Shown here piece after piece: positions 1-8,801 of a stretch of DNA of 15,072 nt. The DNA comes from Thermoleophilia bacterium (GTDB lineage: Bacteria > Actinomycetota > Thermoleophilia > Gaiellales > Gaiellaceae). The DNA is taken from the NCBI GenBank assembly GCA_025927435.1, contig JAICLM010000022.1, forward strand, positions 1 to 15,072. The letters are read 5' to 3'. The notes below the pieces were generated by a model. The model was not told the DNA's origin and made no database searches. It saw only the letters and a program-made list of their open reading frames with translations. Both the position numbers and the translations under genes were made by a program. Each line of letters begins with the position of its first letter. The first letter of the stretch is position 1.

Positions 1-294
1 CAGCCCGCTCGGCGGCTGCATCTCGAGCACGTCCGCGACGCGCTGCGCGACGTCGTCGAGCTTCTGGACGCCGAACGCGAGGCACATCCGCCGCTCGGTG
101 CCGAACTGGTTGATCAGCAGCGGGTGCTCCGAGCCCTTCGGCTTCTCGAACAGCAGCGCCGGCCCACCCGCCTTGACGGTGCGATCGACGATCTCCGTGA
201 TCTCGAGGTCGGGATCGACCTCTGCGGAGACGCGAACGAGTTCGCCCTCGCGCTCGAGCAGCGCGATCCACTCACGGAGGTCCTTCGTCGGCAC
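1..294 (-). CDS. UbiD-family prenyl-FMN-dependent decarboxylase, 5' part only
   Basis: This is the N-terminal 98 residues of a protein that runs off the left edge. After a GTG start it reads PTKDLREWIALLEREGELVR, then a stretch with EVDPDLEITEI, GGPALLFE and HPLLINQFGTERRMCLAFGV. That order is typical of the UbiD N-terminal domain, including the 'DLR..I..LE..GEL' opening and the 'NxFG..ER' motif. UbiD enzymes decarboxylate aromatic or unsaturated acids using prenylated FMN; many actinobacterial members act in menaquinone synthesis, but the substrate cannot be fixed from this fragment and the catalytic E-R-E residues lie outside. GTG at 294 is preferred because the frame upstream lacks family similarity and a TACACT box sits 6 bases before it. 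The DUF4232-like gene ends 28 bases upstream. Confidence 0.86.
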   Translation of the reverse strand, partial: MPTKDLREWIALLEREGELVRVSAEVDPDLEITEIVDRTVKAGGPALLFEKPKGSEHPLLINQFGTERRMCLAFGVQKLDDVAQRVADVLEMQPPSGL

Positions 295-306
295 GCGCCG
301 AGTGTA
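295..306 (-). promoter_or_regulatory. Candidate -10 box of a leaderless promoter for the ubiD-like gene
   Basis: TACACT (complement of 301-306) is followed by six bases and the GTG start at 294, so transcription would begin at or next to the start codon. No Shine-Dalgarno sequence is visible. The -35 region is weak. The same TAnnnT-N6/7-start layout recurs at 1240, 7570 and 8801. Confidence 0.5.
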
Positions 307-322
307 CGGGGACGCGGGCCGA

Positions 323-995
323 CTACTCGAATGAGTATCTGTCGAGCGGACCGCCGACGACGGGCGTGAGAAGGACGAGTAGCCGCCGCGGGCTGTGGCA
401 GTAGGGCATCGTCGTCGAGCCGCGAGCTGGCGTCCTCGCGCCGGGCGGGACCACGACGACCCGGACGGTCGGGAGCGGGAGCCCACAGGCTTCCTCGAGC
501 CCCGTCCCGTCGTTGGCGACGATGTGGAACGAGGCCGCACCCCCGGGTCTGAGCATGACGTCCGCGGCCGGGAACACCAACGTCGTGATGGGGACGCGTG
601 TTGCGGAGGTGACCGACCCGGGCGGCGACTCGGCGCCCGCCGGGCAAGACGACGTCGATGGAAGGCCAGCCTTTCAGCGAGCAGCTGCGCGCAGAGACGT
701 TCCTGAAGGTCATGTTCCCGACGACGTGCGCGGTGTACCCACCGTCGAAGCGCGCTTTGCCGGCTCGGAGCTGACCTCCCAGACAACGTGGCGCGTTCCC
801 GGCGGACCGCCCACTCGCGCCGGCCTGCTCGCGACCGTGCCGCGCCGGCACGAGCGCGCTGACCGCAAGCGCCACCCCCGCAGCAAGAGCCAGAAGCGCG
901 GCGGCGCCGATCGACCTCTTTCGCTGCCTCGCCCGCGCCTCGCGGATGAGCAGCTCCGGGTCGCCCTGCGGTGGCGGCGCGACGATCGGCATCAC
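323..995 (-). pseudogene. Membrane-anchored DUF4232-like secreted protein with one frameshift
   Basis: Two reading frames together make one protein of about 223 residues. Frame 1 starts at GTG 995 (or ATG 992) and gives a cytoplasmic segment with GDPELLIREARARQRKR, a membrane helix near residues 31-50, and a domain with Cys71 and Cys105 (SCSLKGWPSIDV). Frame 2 continues with DVMLRPGGAASFHIVAND, an ACGLPL cysteine and a YCHSPRR cysteine, ending with TAG at 323. Four cysteines and a late 'L.PGG.ASF' motif fit the DUF4232 extracellular domain, of unknown function, common in actinobacteria. One base too many in the G4 run at 590-593 would explain the break (RNTRP joined to ITTLVFP). It may be a read error or a true mutation. 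No stop occurs at the junction itself; frame 1 just runs into nonsense down to 114. Confidence 0.7.
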
Positions 996-1030
996 GCTAG
1001 TTGTACTAGCACCACTGAGCCAGGCGTCAA
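996..1030 (-). promoter_or_regulatory. Promoter of the DUF4232-like gene with overlapping palindromic operator
   Basis: On the minus strand TTGACG (1030-1025) is a near-consensus -35 box. A -10 box can be read as TAGTAC (16-base spacer) or TACAAC (19-base spacer, 7 bases before ATG 992). The 15-bp inverted repeat GCTAGT-TGT-ACTAGC at 996-1010, two perfect 6-bp arms, covers the -10 box and ends one base before the GTG start. A protein bound there would block transcription, so a dimeric repressor site is the natural reading. The regulator is not in the window. Confidence 0.55.
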
Positions 1031-1072
1031 GGTCCGGCCGCGGCCGCTCGACCTTGTAACGCCGGCCGGGCT

Positions 1073-1240
1073 CTAGGCTTCGGGCTCGCGGCGCCGCTTT
1101 GCCCGCCAGTGGGCGAGCTCGCCCAGAGCGATCACGCCGACGAACACGGCGCCCGTGCCCAGCATCAGGAGAACGACCTTGCTGCCTTCCTCGGCAGCCG
1201 TCTCCTCGGCGAACAGCAGGTGGAGGACGGCGGCGAGCAC
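1073..1240 (-). CDS. Small single-pass membrane protein, 55 aa
   Basis: GTG 1240 to TAG 1073 encodes 55 residues. A short hydrophobic start (MLAAVLHLLF) is followed by an acidic stretch (AEETAAEEGS), one clear membrane helix at about residues 22-40 (VVLLMLGTGAVFVGVIAL), and a basic tail (HWRAKRRREPEA). The positive-inside rule places the C-terminus in the cytoplasm. The start lies 14 bases after the stop of the cyclase fusion gene, so the two may be cotranscribed, and a TAGGCT box 6 bases before the GTG may also give it its own leaderless transcript. I do not recognise a family. Support is the strong helix-plus-basic-tail pattern and the fact that it fills the gap between two genes. A short phage-like or regulatory peptide is not excluded. 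Confidence 0.6.
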   Translation of the reverse strand: MLAAVLHLLFAEETAAEEGSKVVLLMLGTGAVFVGVIALGELAHWRAKRRREPEA

Positions 1241-1252
1241 CGCCGGAGCCTA
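1241..1252 (-). promoter_or_regulatory. Candidate leaderless -10 box for the 55-aa gene
   Basis: TAGGCT (complement of 1247-1252) lies exactly six bases before GTG 1240, the same geometry as at the ubiD-like gene and hemB. It overlaps the end of the preceding gene. No good -35 box is seen, so confidence is limited. Confidence 0.4.
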
Positions 1253-1254
1253 CC

Positions 1255-4200
1255 TCAGCCGGACGGCCGCTCGACGACGAGGTCGGCGAAGTTCGCGGAG
1301 CTCTTCCCGAACTCCCACCAGCCGCGCACGCCGGGTCGCACGAACGCCGTGCTGCGGCCGTAGACGAGCGGGATCACGGCGACACGCTCGGCCACTGCGT
1401 AGCGGTCGGCCTCGTGGAAGCGCTCCAGGCGGCCGCGGTCACTGCGCTCCTGCCGCGCGGCCTCGATCAGCTCGTCGAAGACCGGATCGGCGAACCCGCC
1501 CTCGTTCGTCCGGCTCGTCGACTGGAAGAGGAGCCGCAGGAAGTACTCCGGGTCCGGATAACCGGGGAGCCAGCCCGTGATGCGGATGCGACCCTCGGCC
1601 GAGCCGCGTCGCAGGCTGACACCGCGGCCGAGCGCGCTCTCCCAGGAGGCGGCGATCGTCTCGATGATCGCGTCCCAGGCGGGTAGGCCGCTGAGCTCGA
1701 GGTCGCCCCCGAAGCCCGACCGCTCGAGACACTCGCGAGCGAGCTCGGGGTCGTAGCGGAGCGCGATGTCCGGCGTATGGCCTTGCAGCGCAGGCGGCAC
1801 CACGCCGCCGCTCGCGGAGACGACGTTCGCGGGACACACCGCCGCGAGCGCGTCCCGGTCGATCGCGTGCGCGAGCGCGCGCCGGAAGTCGGCATTACCC
1901 GTCACCGGATCCGTGTGGTCGAAGCGGATGTAGCCGGACCACCCGGCGCCGCCCAGGCGAACGTCCTCGTGGAGAGGCTCCGGCATGAGGTCCGCGTACA
2001 CCGGGGTGTATCGGATCGGGACGAGATCGACCTCGCCGCGCTCGTACTCGGCAACGGACTCGGCGAGCTCCCGCCGGACGAGCTCGACCTCGGCAACGTT
2101 GCCCGGCCGCTCGGAGCGGCGGCGCAGCGCGAGCCGCTCGTCCGTCCGCTCGACGACCTCGAACGCACCACTGACGACACGCCCATCCGCGATGCCCGCG
2201 ACTGCGTGCCGTGGCTGCGGCCCACCGTCGGGTCGGTTCATCACGCTCATGAAGTACGGGGCCGGAGCGCTGAGCCGGAACTCCACAGTTCGGTCGTCGA
2301 GTGCCCGCACGCCGACCGCGTCCCAGTCGGTGTTGCGGCCGAGATACGTGTCCTCCCCGTTCTCGAGTGCGAAGTAGATCGCGACCGACGAGCCTGGGCT
2401 TTCGGGATCGAGCACGCGCTTGATCCCGAACTCGACGTCGTGCGCGGTGAGGGGCGACCCGTCGGACCACGTCAACCCCTCGCGCAGATGGAAGACGTAG
2501 CGGAGACCGTCGTCCGAGATCTCCCAGCGCTCGGCGAGCGAGGGGACGATCGTCCGCTCGGGCCACGCCTCGACGAGCCGGTCGAAGAGCTGCATGCACG
2601 CCTGGATGTTCGGCCAGGCGATCGCACTTTTCGGGTCGAGATCGTTCGGCAGGAAGCTCGTCGCGACGCGCAGCCGCTCGGTCGCGGCGCGGGGCTCGGG
2701 CGGTGTCCAGTGCCCGAACGCGCGCCGGTACGCCTCGTTCGCCTCGGCGAAGCGAAGCGAGGTGTGGAGGGCGAGCGCGAGCTTGAAGAGCACGAGCGCG
2801 ACCTCCTGCCGCTCGCCGCGGCGCTCCAGCAGCGGCAGCAGGTCGCGGTAGTGCTCGATCGCCTCGTCGAGCGCGTACTCGAGGCGCGCCTTGTCGCCGG
2901 CGCGCAGGAGATAGTCGGCGGCCTTCTCCTCGTCCTCGGCGCGCAGCCAGTGGTACGCGAGCAGGCCAAGAGCCTCGCTTTCGCGCTCCGCGTACCGCTC
3001 CTCGAGCCACTCCGCCGCCCGGCGGTGCAGGCGTTTCCGCTGCTCGGCGAGGAGCGTCCGGTACGCCGTCTCCTGGATCAGTGCATGGCGGAAGCGGTAT
3101 TCCGGCTGCGGCCACCGCCGGCTCTGGCGCAGTAGGCCGAGCCGTTGCAGCTCGTGCAGCGAGTCGGCCGAGACCTCTCCGAGCAGGCCCTCGAGCAGCG
3201 GCAGCGCGAAGGTGCGCCCGAGGGCAGAGGCCGCCGTCACGAGAGCGCGGGCCTCGGCCGACAGCCGGTCGAGTCGCGCGAGGATCGCCTTCTCCACGGT
3301 CGGCGGAACCTCGACCTCGACCGCGTGGTCGAACCGCCAGCCGTCGTCGGCGCGAACGAGGGCGCCCACATCCGCGAGTGAGCGGACGAGCTCCTCGAGG
3401 AAGAACGGATTCCCGTCGGCGGCCTCGAGCACGCGGCGCTCGAGCTCGGCCGGCAGCGTCGCCGGGGCAACGAGCGCGGCGAGCAGCTCGCCGTCCGAGT
3501 CCCCGAGCGGGCCGAGGTCGATCTCACGGAGCAGATGCGGAAACTCACGGCCGGCGTGCTCGCGCAGGCTCCACGAAGGATGGTCACGCTCGGGCCGGAG
3601 CGAGAGGACGAGCAGCACCGGAGCTTCCTCGGCGAGCGAGAGCAGCTGCTCGAGTAGCAGCACCGAGGTCGGATCGGCCCAGTGGAGGTCCTCGAGCGCC
3701 AGCACGAGCGGCGACGTCTCGGCGAGCCGCGCGAAGAGCTGGCCGACGACTTCGAACGTCCGCCACTGCAACGCCTCCGGCGAAAGCTCCGACGTGCGCG
3801 CCGCCGCCTCGTGCTCGAGGGCGACCTCGAGCAGGCTCCCGAGGTACGGGTAGAGCTCGTCGGTCTGGCCGTCGAAGAGCTGCTCGAGGCGGCGGCGCAG
3901 GCCGACGCGCACACGCAGCTCCGGCTCCTCGACTCCGGCACCGATCCACTCGCCGCGCAGGAGGTCGCGGAAGGGCCAGTACGGCAGCGACTCGCCGTAC
4001 GAGACGCAGCGGCCTTCGAGCCAGCAGCTGCCTTCCCGCTCCGCGAGCTCGCGCAGCTCGTCGAGGAGGCGCGTCTTGCCGATCCCCGCGTCGCCGGCGA
4101 CGACGAGGATCCCGCCGCGGCCGGCTTGCAGTGACTCGAGCGCCTCTCGGCCGAGACCGAGCTCGCGCGAGCGCCCGACGAGCCGCGTCTCGACGCCGGG

Positions 4201-4806
4201 CAGGCCGCGCGTCCGTCCGGCAGCGGCGACACCGGTGACCGGCCAGGCGGCAACCGGCTCGCTTTTCCCCTTGAGCTCCAGCTCGAGCACGTCGCCCCAC
4301 TCGAAGAGCCCCTCGACTCCGCGGTGCGTCGCGTCGTCGACGAGAACCGTGCCCGGCTCCGCGGCCCCCTGGAGTCGCGCGGCGACGTTGACCGTGTCGC
4401 CGAACGCCGCGTACTCAACCCGCGAGCCGGCGCCGATCTCCCCCACGACGACCGCGCCGGTAGCCGCGCCGACCCGGACGCCGAAGCCCTCGGCGCCCCA
4501 GCCACGCCGAACCTCGCGGGCGTACTCCTCCATCTCGGCGACGACGCGGAGCGCGCAGCGAACGGCCCGCTCGGCATCGTCCTCGCGGGCGGTCGGCGCG
4601 CCGAAGAAGGCGAGGACGCCGTCGCCGGCGAGGTCCTTGACGTGCCCGCCCAGGGACTCGACCTCGCCCACGATCCGTGCCACCGCCTCCCCGACGACGA
4701 GCTTCATGTCCTCGGGATCCAGGAGCTCCGCGAGGGCGGTCGAGCCGACGACGTCGGCGAAGACAGCCGTCAGGACTTTGCGCTCCTCCCGCACCGCGGT
4801 CGTCAT
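1255..4806 (-). CDS. Cytosolic fusion: class III nucleotide cyclase - STAND/AAA ATPase - TPR - SBP_bac_5 solute-binding domain
   Basis: ATG 4806 opens an 1183-residue protein. Residues 8-190 are a class III cyclase domain: FADVVGST with metal ligand Asp18, KDLAGDGVLAFFGAP with Asp62, and GDTVNVAARLQ with Asn140 and Arg144. Residues 205-560 form an AAA_16-type ATPase: Walker A GDAGIGKT (238-245), Walker B LVLALEDLHWAD (367-378), then DGNPFFLEEL and FRHALIQETAY, as in large ATP-dependent signalling proteins. Residues 600-700 are TPR-like helices. Residues 711-1183 are a complete SBP_bac_5 domain (LPNDLDP, LREGLTWSDGSPLTAHDV, NADFRRALAHAIDRDAL, GWLPGYPDPEYFL). There is no signal peptide or lipobox, so the binding domain must work in the cytoplasm, as in SgrR. 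The likely role is ligand sensing linked to cyclic nucleotide output. The gene follows the unrecognised hemL-linked gene by 31 bases without a clear Shine-Dalgarno site. The frame stays open upstream to 4974, but that part is low-complexity and overlaps that gene, so it was excluded. Confidence 0.9.
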   Translation of the reverse strand: MTTAVREERKVLTAVFADVVGSTALAELLDPEDMKLVVGEAVARIVGEVESLGGHVKDLAGDGVLAFFGAPTAREDDAERAVRCALRVVAEMEEYAREVRRGWGAEGFGVRVGAATGAVVVGEIGAGSRVEYAAFGDTVNVAARLQGAAEPGTVLVDDATHRGVEGLFEWGDVLELELKGKSEPVAAWPVTGVAAAGRTRGLPGVETRLVGRSRELGLGREALESLQAGRGGILVVAGDAGIGKTRLLDELRELAEREGSCWLEGRCVSYGESLPYWPFRDLLRGEWIGAGVEEPELRVRVGLRRRLEQLFDGQTDELYPYLGSLLEVALEHEAAARTSELSPEALQWRTFEVVGQLFARLAETSPLVLALEDLHWADPTSVLLLEQLLSLAEEAPVLLVLSLRPERDHPSWSLREHAGREFPHLLREIDLGPLGDSDGELLAALVAPATLPAELERRVLEAADGNPFFLEELVRSLADVGALVRADDGWRFDHAVEVEVPPTVEKAILARLDRLSAEARALVTAASALGRTFALPLLEGLLGEVSADSLHELQRLGLLRQSRRWPQPEYRFRHALIQETAYRTLLAEQRKRLHRRAAEWLEERYAERESEALGLLAYHWLRAEDEEKAADYLLRAGDKARLEYALDEAIEHYRDLLPLLERRGERQEVALVLFKLALALHTSLRFAEANEAYRRAFGHWTPPEPRAATERLRVATSFLPNDLDPKSAIAWPNIQACMQLFDRLVEAWPERTIVPSLAERWEISDDGLRYVFHLREGLTWSDGSPLTAHDVEFGIKRVLDPESPGSSVAIYFALENGEDTYLGRNTDWDAVGVRALDDRTVEFRLSAPAPYFMSVMNRPDGGPQPRHAVAGIADGRVVSGAFEVVERTDERLALRRRSERPGNVAEVELVRRELAESVAEYERGEVDLVPIRYTPVYADLMPEPLHEDVRLGGAGWSGYIRFDHTDPVTGNADFRRALAHAIDRDALAAVCPANVVSASGGVVPPALQGHTPDIALRYDPELARECLERSGFGGDLELSGLPAWDAIIETIAASWESALGRGVSLRRGSAEGRIRITGWLPGYPDPEYFLRLLFQSTSRTNEGGFADPVFDELIEAARQERSDRGRLERFHEADRYAVAERVAVIPLVYGRSTAFVRPGVRGWWEFGKSSANFADLVVERPSG

Positions 4807-4837
4807 ACCCAGAGGAAAGCGAACCCGCGAGCGTGGA

Positions 4838-5357
4838 TCAAGCGGAGCGCCGCTCGAAGTGCGCGGCAAGTGCGACTTCGACGGCCTCGTCGCCGGCGGC
4901 CGAGCGGGAGGCCGCTTCCAGCGGCTGCGGGTCGGCGTGGAGCCTGAGCGCCGTTCGTGCCTCGTCGAGCGCACCGCGGCCGAGCAGCGCCGCCGTCGCC
5001 GCCCAGAGCGGGCCGTCGCCGTCGCTTTCCTCCGCCCGCACCTGGCTGCAGAGCGAGATCAGCTCCGCGAGATCGGCAACCGCCGCCACGTCCTGGAAGG
5101 CCGAGATGCGCGCGACGCCGTGTGCGTAGAGGTAGTCGCCGAGTAGGAGCGCGGTGTCGTCGTCGGGCGGCGCAAAGAGGCGCGGCCGGCCGTAGTGGAC
5201 GAGGTAGCCCTCGTAGATCGTCTCCAGGCCCAGCGCGTAGCGCGCCTCGCCGAGCGGCGAGAAGACGGGGCTGCGGTCGCGCTCCGGGTCGGGCAGCAGG
5301 CAGTCCGCCCAGAGCGTGCTCTCGGCGGCCGCGTCGACGGCCATCGTCTGCCAGACG

Positions 5358-5368
<11 letters not shown>
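4838..5368 (-). CDS. Conserved-looking unrecognised protein in the heme operon, about 168-176 aa
   Basis: The frame ends with TGA at 4838. Two starts are plausible: TTG 5368, overlapping the end of hemL by 11 bases and preceded by GGTGG six bases upstream, or ATG 5344 (168 aa). The product is probably soluble and mostly helical. Notable segments are GEARYALGLETIYEGYLVHY, PPDDDTALLLGDYLYAHG, ARISAFQDVAAVADLAELI and CSQVRAEESDGDGPLWAATA. The 'LLLGDYLYA' stretch recalls the middle of all-alpha isoprenoid synthases, but no DDxxD pair is present, so enzyme activity of that type is not supported. Codon use and an acidic, balanced composition support a real gene. Position between hemL and the cyclase fusion suggests a job in tetrapyrrole synthesis or its control; I cannot name one. 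Confidence 0.7.
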
Positions 5369-6607
<1,239 letters not shown>

Positions 6608-6617
<10 letters not shown>

Positions 6618-7570
6618 GCGGGCAGGTCTCGAGTCCAGTAGCTGACGATCAGGTCGGCGCCGGCGCGTTTGATCGCCGTCAGTGACTCGAGCGCGGCCGT
6701 GCGCTCGTCGAGCCAACCGGCGCGCGCGGCCGCCTTGACCATCGCGTACTCGCCGGAGACGTTGTACGCCGCGAGCGGAACCTCGAACGTCTCGCGCGCG
6801 ACGCGGATCACGTCGAGGTACGGCAGCGCCGGCTTGATCATGATCGCATCGGCTCCCTCCGCGAGGTCGATCTTGCACTCGCGGATCGCCTCGCGGACGT
6901 TGGCCGGATCCATCTGGTAGCCGCGGCGGTCGCCGAACGCAGGCGCGCTGTCGGCGGCCTCGCGGAAGGGGCCGTAGAACGCGGAGGCGTACTTGGCCGA
7001 GTAGGCGAGGATCGGCGTCTTCTCGAAGCCCTGGTCGTCGAGAGCCTCGCGGATCGCGCCGACGCGGCCGTCCATCATGTCGCTCGGCGCCACGATGTCG
7101 GCCCCGGCCTCGGCATGACTGACCGCGGTGCGGGCGAGCAGCTCGAGGCTCCGGTCGTTGTCGACCTCACCGTCGACGACCACGCCGCAGTGGCCGTGCG
7201 ACGTGTACTCGCACAGACAGACGTCCGTGAGCAGCACGAGCTCGGGGAAGCGCGGTCGCAGCGCGCGCAACGCTGTCTGGACGATGCCGTCGTCCTCCCA
7301 GGCGCCGGTCGCCTCCTCGTCCTTCCCCTCGGGGACGCCGAAGAGCAGGAGAGCGCGAACGCCCGACGCAGCTAGCGCCTCGACTTCGCGCAGCAGGCCG
7401 TCCACGTCGAAGCGCGCCATGCCGGGCAGCTCCTCGTTCCCGAGCGGGTCGTGGGCGACGAAGAGCGGCATGACGAACTGATCGAGCGAGAGCCGCGTCT
7501 CGCGCACGAGCCCACGGAGCGGAGCCGTGCGGCGGAGACGGCGGAGCCGTGTGACCGGGAACGAGCTCAC
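6608..7570 (-). CDS. hemB: Delta-aminolevulinic acid dehydratase (porphobilinogen synthase)
   Basis: GTG 7570 to TGA 6608 encodes 320 residues, the normal family length. It condenses two ALA molecules to porphobilinogen. The two active-site lysines are Lys193 (YSAKYASAFYGPFREA) and Lys246 (IMIKPALPY). Cys118, Cys120 and Cys128 in DVCLCEYTSHGHCG form the catalytic zinc site, so this is a zinc-type enzyme rather than the magnesium-only type. APSDMMDGRVGAIR and YNVSGEYAMVKAA are further signatures. The start is supported by the family's RLRRLRRT...LV.ET opening and by TACCAT six bases upstream. It is the first gene of the minus-strand run hemB-hemL-unknown-cyclase fusion, with a 10-base overlap to hemL. 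Confidence 0.97.
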
Positions 7571-7582
7571 GCGAAGATGGTA
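7571..7582 (-). promoter_or_regulatory. Candidate leaderless promoter of the hemB operon
   Basis: TACCAT (complement of 7577-7582) is followed by CTTCGC and GTG 7570. No Shine-Dalgarno site precedes the start. The -35 zone (about 7600-7605, TGCCGC on the minus strand) is poor and falls in the second copy of a direct repeat. Confidence 0.5.
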
Positions 7583-7586
7583 CGCC

Positions 7587-7608
7587 GCGGCAGGCTCAGG
7601 CGGCAGGC
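7587..7608. repeat. Nine-base direct repeat next to the hemB promoter
   Basis: GCGGCAGGC occurs at 7587-7595 and again at 7600-7608, separated by TCAG, a 13-base period. It covers the stop codon of the permease gene and the -35/spacer zone of hemB. It could be a regulator site or simply a Pro/Ala-rich coding end in GC-rich DNA. Confidence 0.35.
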
Positions 7609-8801
7609 GCGGGCGGTCTCTCCGGCGCCGGCTCGTCCTTGCTCGCAGGCTCCACTCCGATCTCGGCGAGCGGCGCGTCGTCCGTCCACTTCTGGAACTC
7701 GACGCGCTCGGAGAAGAACTCCCACGCGGCGCGCCCTGCGGCGAGCAGCGGCAGCGCGACGAGGATGCCCGCGAACCCGTAGATCTCACCGCCTGCGAGC
7801 AGACCGAAGATCACGAGCAGCGGATGGAGCCGCAACGTGTGCCCCATCACCTTCGGCACGACGACATGGCCCTCGAGCTGCTGGATCCCGAGGAAGAGCA
7901 GCGCAACCCAGAGCGCTGCGAGCGGGTCCTGGACGAGCGCGTACACCACCGGCGGAATCGCGCCGAGCCAGGGCCCGATGTAGGGGATGAGCTCGGTGAA
8001 GGCCGCCCAGGCGCCGAACACGGCCGCGTACTTCCCGCCGTTCGGCACGGCACCCACCATGCCGAGGATCCACAGCCCGAGCCCGACGCTGACACCGATG
8101 ATCACGGAGAGCAGCAGCTGGCCCTTCACGTAGCTCGCGACCGCCTGCTCCATTCGCACGATGAGCCCGCCGCGCCCGCGCGGCGGGAATCGTCGGTCGA
8201 CGGCATCCGTCAGCCGCTGCATGTCGAGCAGCATGTAGATCGAGACGACGACCACGAGGAAGGCGTCGAAGAGGAGTGACACGACCGTCAGGCCGGCTCC
8301 CTCCGCCCAGCGCAGAGCCTTCGACGTGTACTTCTGGACGTCCTTCGTTCCGACCTGATTGAGGAACTTCTCGCCCTCGTGCTGGACGTGGAGACTGCCG
8401 AGATGGTGGTGGTCGAGCCAGCGCTGGAATCGCGCGAGATCCTGCTCGGCGCCGGTTCGCGTCGGGTGTCCGGAATCGACCGTAAAGTAGTTGTCGACCC
8501 GGTGGGCGGCGCTGCGCGTCTGCTGCACGACCACCGTGGCGAGAGCGAGGATCGCCAGTGCGACGACTGCTGCGAAGGCGAGATAGACGAGCGCTACCGC
8601 CGCTCCGCGTGGGATCCACGCCCGACCGAGCCCGCGGACGAGCGGATTGAGCAGGAGCCCGATGAGCAGCGCCACGAGGAAGAGGAAGAGCACGTGACGC
8701 ACCGCGCCGGCCACCGTCCATACGAGCAGCAGCAGCAGCGGCAGGAGCACGAGCTGCGCCCAGCGCGGAACCTCGATCGTCACCGAGCGCGACGGCGGCA
8801 T
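7596..8801 (-). CDS. AI-2E/PerM-family permease
   Basis: ATG 8801 to TGA 7596 encodes 401 residues. The membrane layout fits the AI-2E transporter (PerM/YdiK/TqsA) family: helices near 15-34, 36-53 and 67-92, a long extracytoplasmic loop (about 95-165), then helices near 170-192, 228-250, 255-280, 282-305 and 325-358. Family motifs seen are VSIYMLLD (186-193), AWAAFTELIPYIGPWLGAIP (264-283), QQLEGHVVVPKVMG (307-320) and PLLVIFGLLAGGEIYGFAGI (327-346). Known members export the signal AI-2 or act as sodium/proton antiporters; the substrate here is unknown. The C-terminal tail is charged and Pro/Ala-rich. TAGCAT seven bases before ATG suggests a leaderless transcript. The gene is divergent from the LytM-like gene. 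Confidence 0.93.
   Translation of the reverse strand: MPPSRSVTIEVPRWAQLVLLPLLLLLVWTVAGAVRHVLFLFLVALLIGLLLNPLVRGLGRAWIPRGAAVALVYLAFAAVVALAILALATVVVQQTRSAAHRVDNYFTVDSGHPTRTGAEQDLARFQRWLDHHHLGSLHVQHEGEKFLNQVGTKDVQKYTSKALRWAEGAGLTVVSLLFDAFLVVVVSIYMLLDMQRLTDAVDRRFPPRGRGGLIVRMEQAVASYVKGQLLLSVIIGVSVGLGLWILGMVGAVPNGGKYAAVFGAWAAFTELIPYIGPWLGAIPPVVYALVQDPLAALWVALLFLGIQQLEGHVVVPKVMGHTLRLHPLLVIFGLLAGGEIYGFAGILVALPLLAAGRAAWEFFSERVEFQKWTDDAPLAEIGVEPASKDEPAPERPPAPAA

Noticed and set aside
1035..1046. GC-only palindrome CGGCCGCGGCCG after the 55-aa gene, considered as a terminator
   Set aside because: It has no loop and no T-tract, and such strings are common in this composition.
1777..3135. 452-codon open frame on the plus strand within the cyclase fusion gene
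   Set aside because: It mirrors the codons of the real gene in GC-rich DNA, with repetitive Arg/Glu/Val composition and no domain.
4807..4974. N-terminal extension of the cyclase fusion to ATG 4974
   Set aside because: It is Arg/Pro/Ser-rich, overlaps the upstream gene in another frame, and the cyclase domain begins right after ATG 4806.
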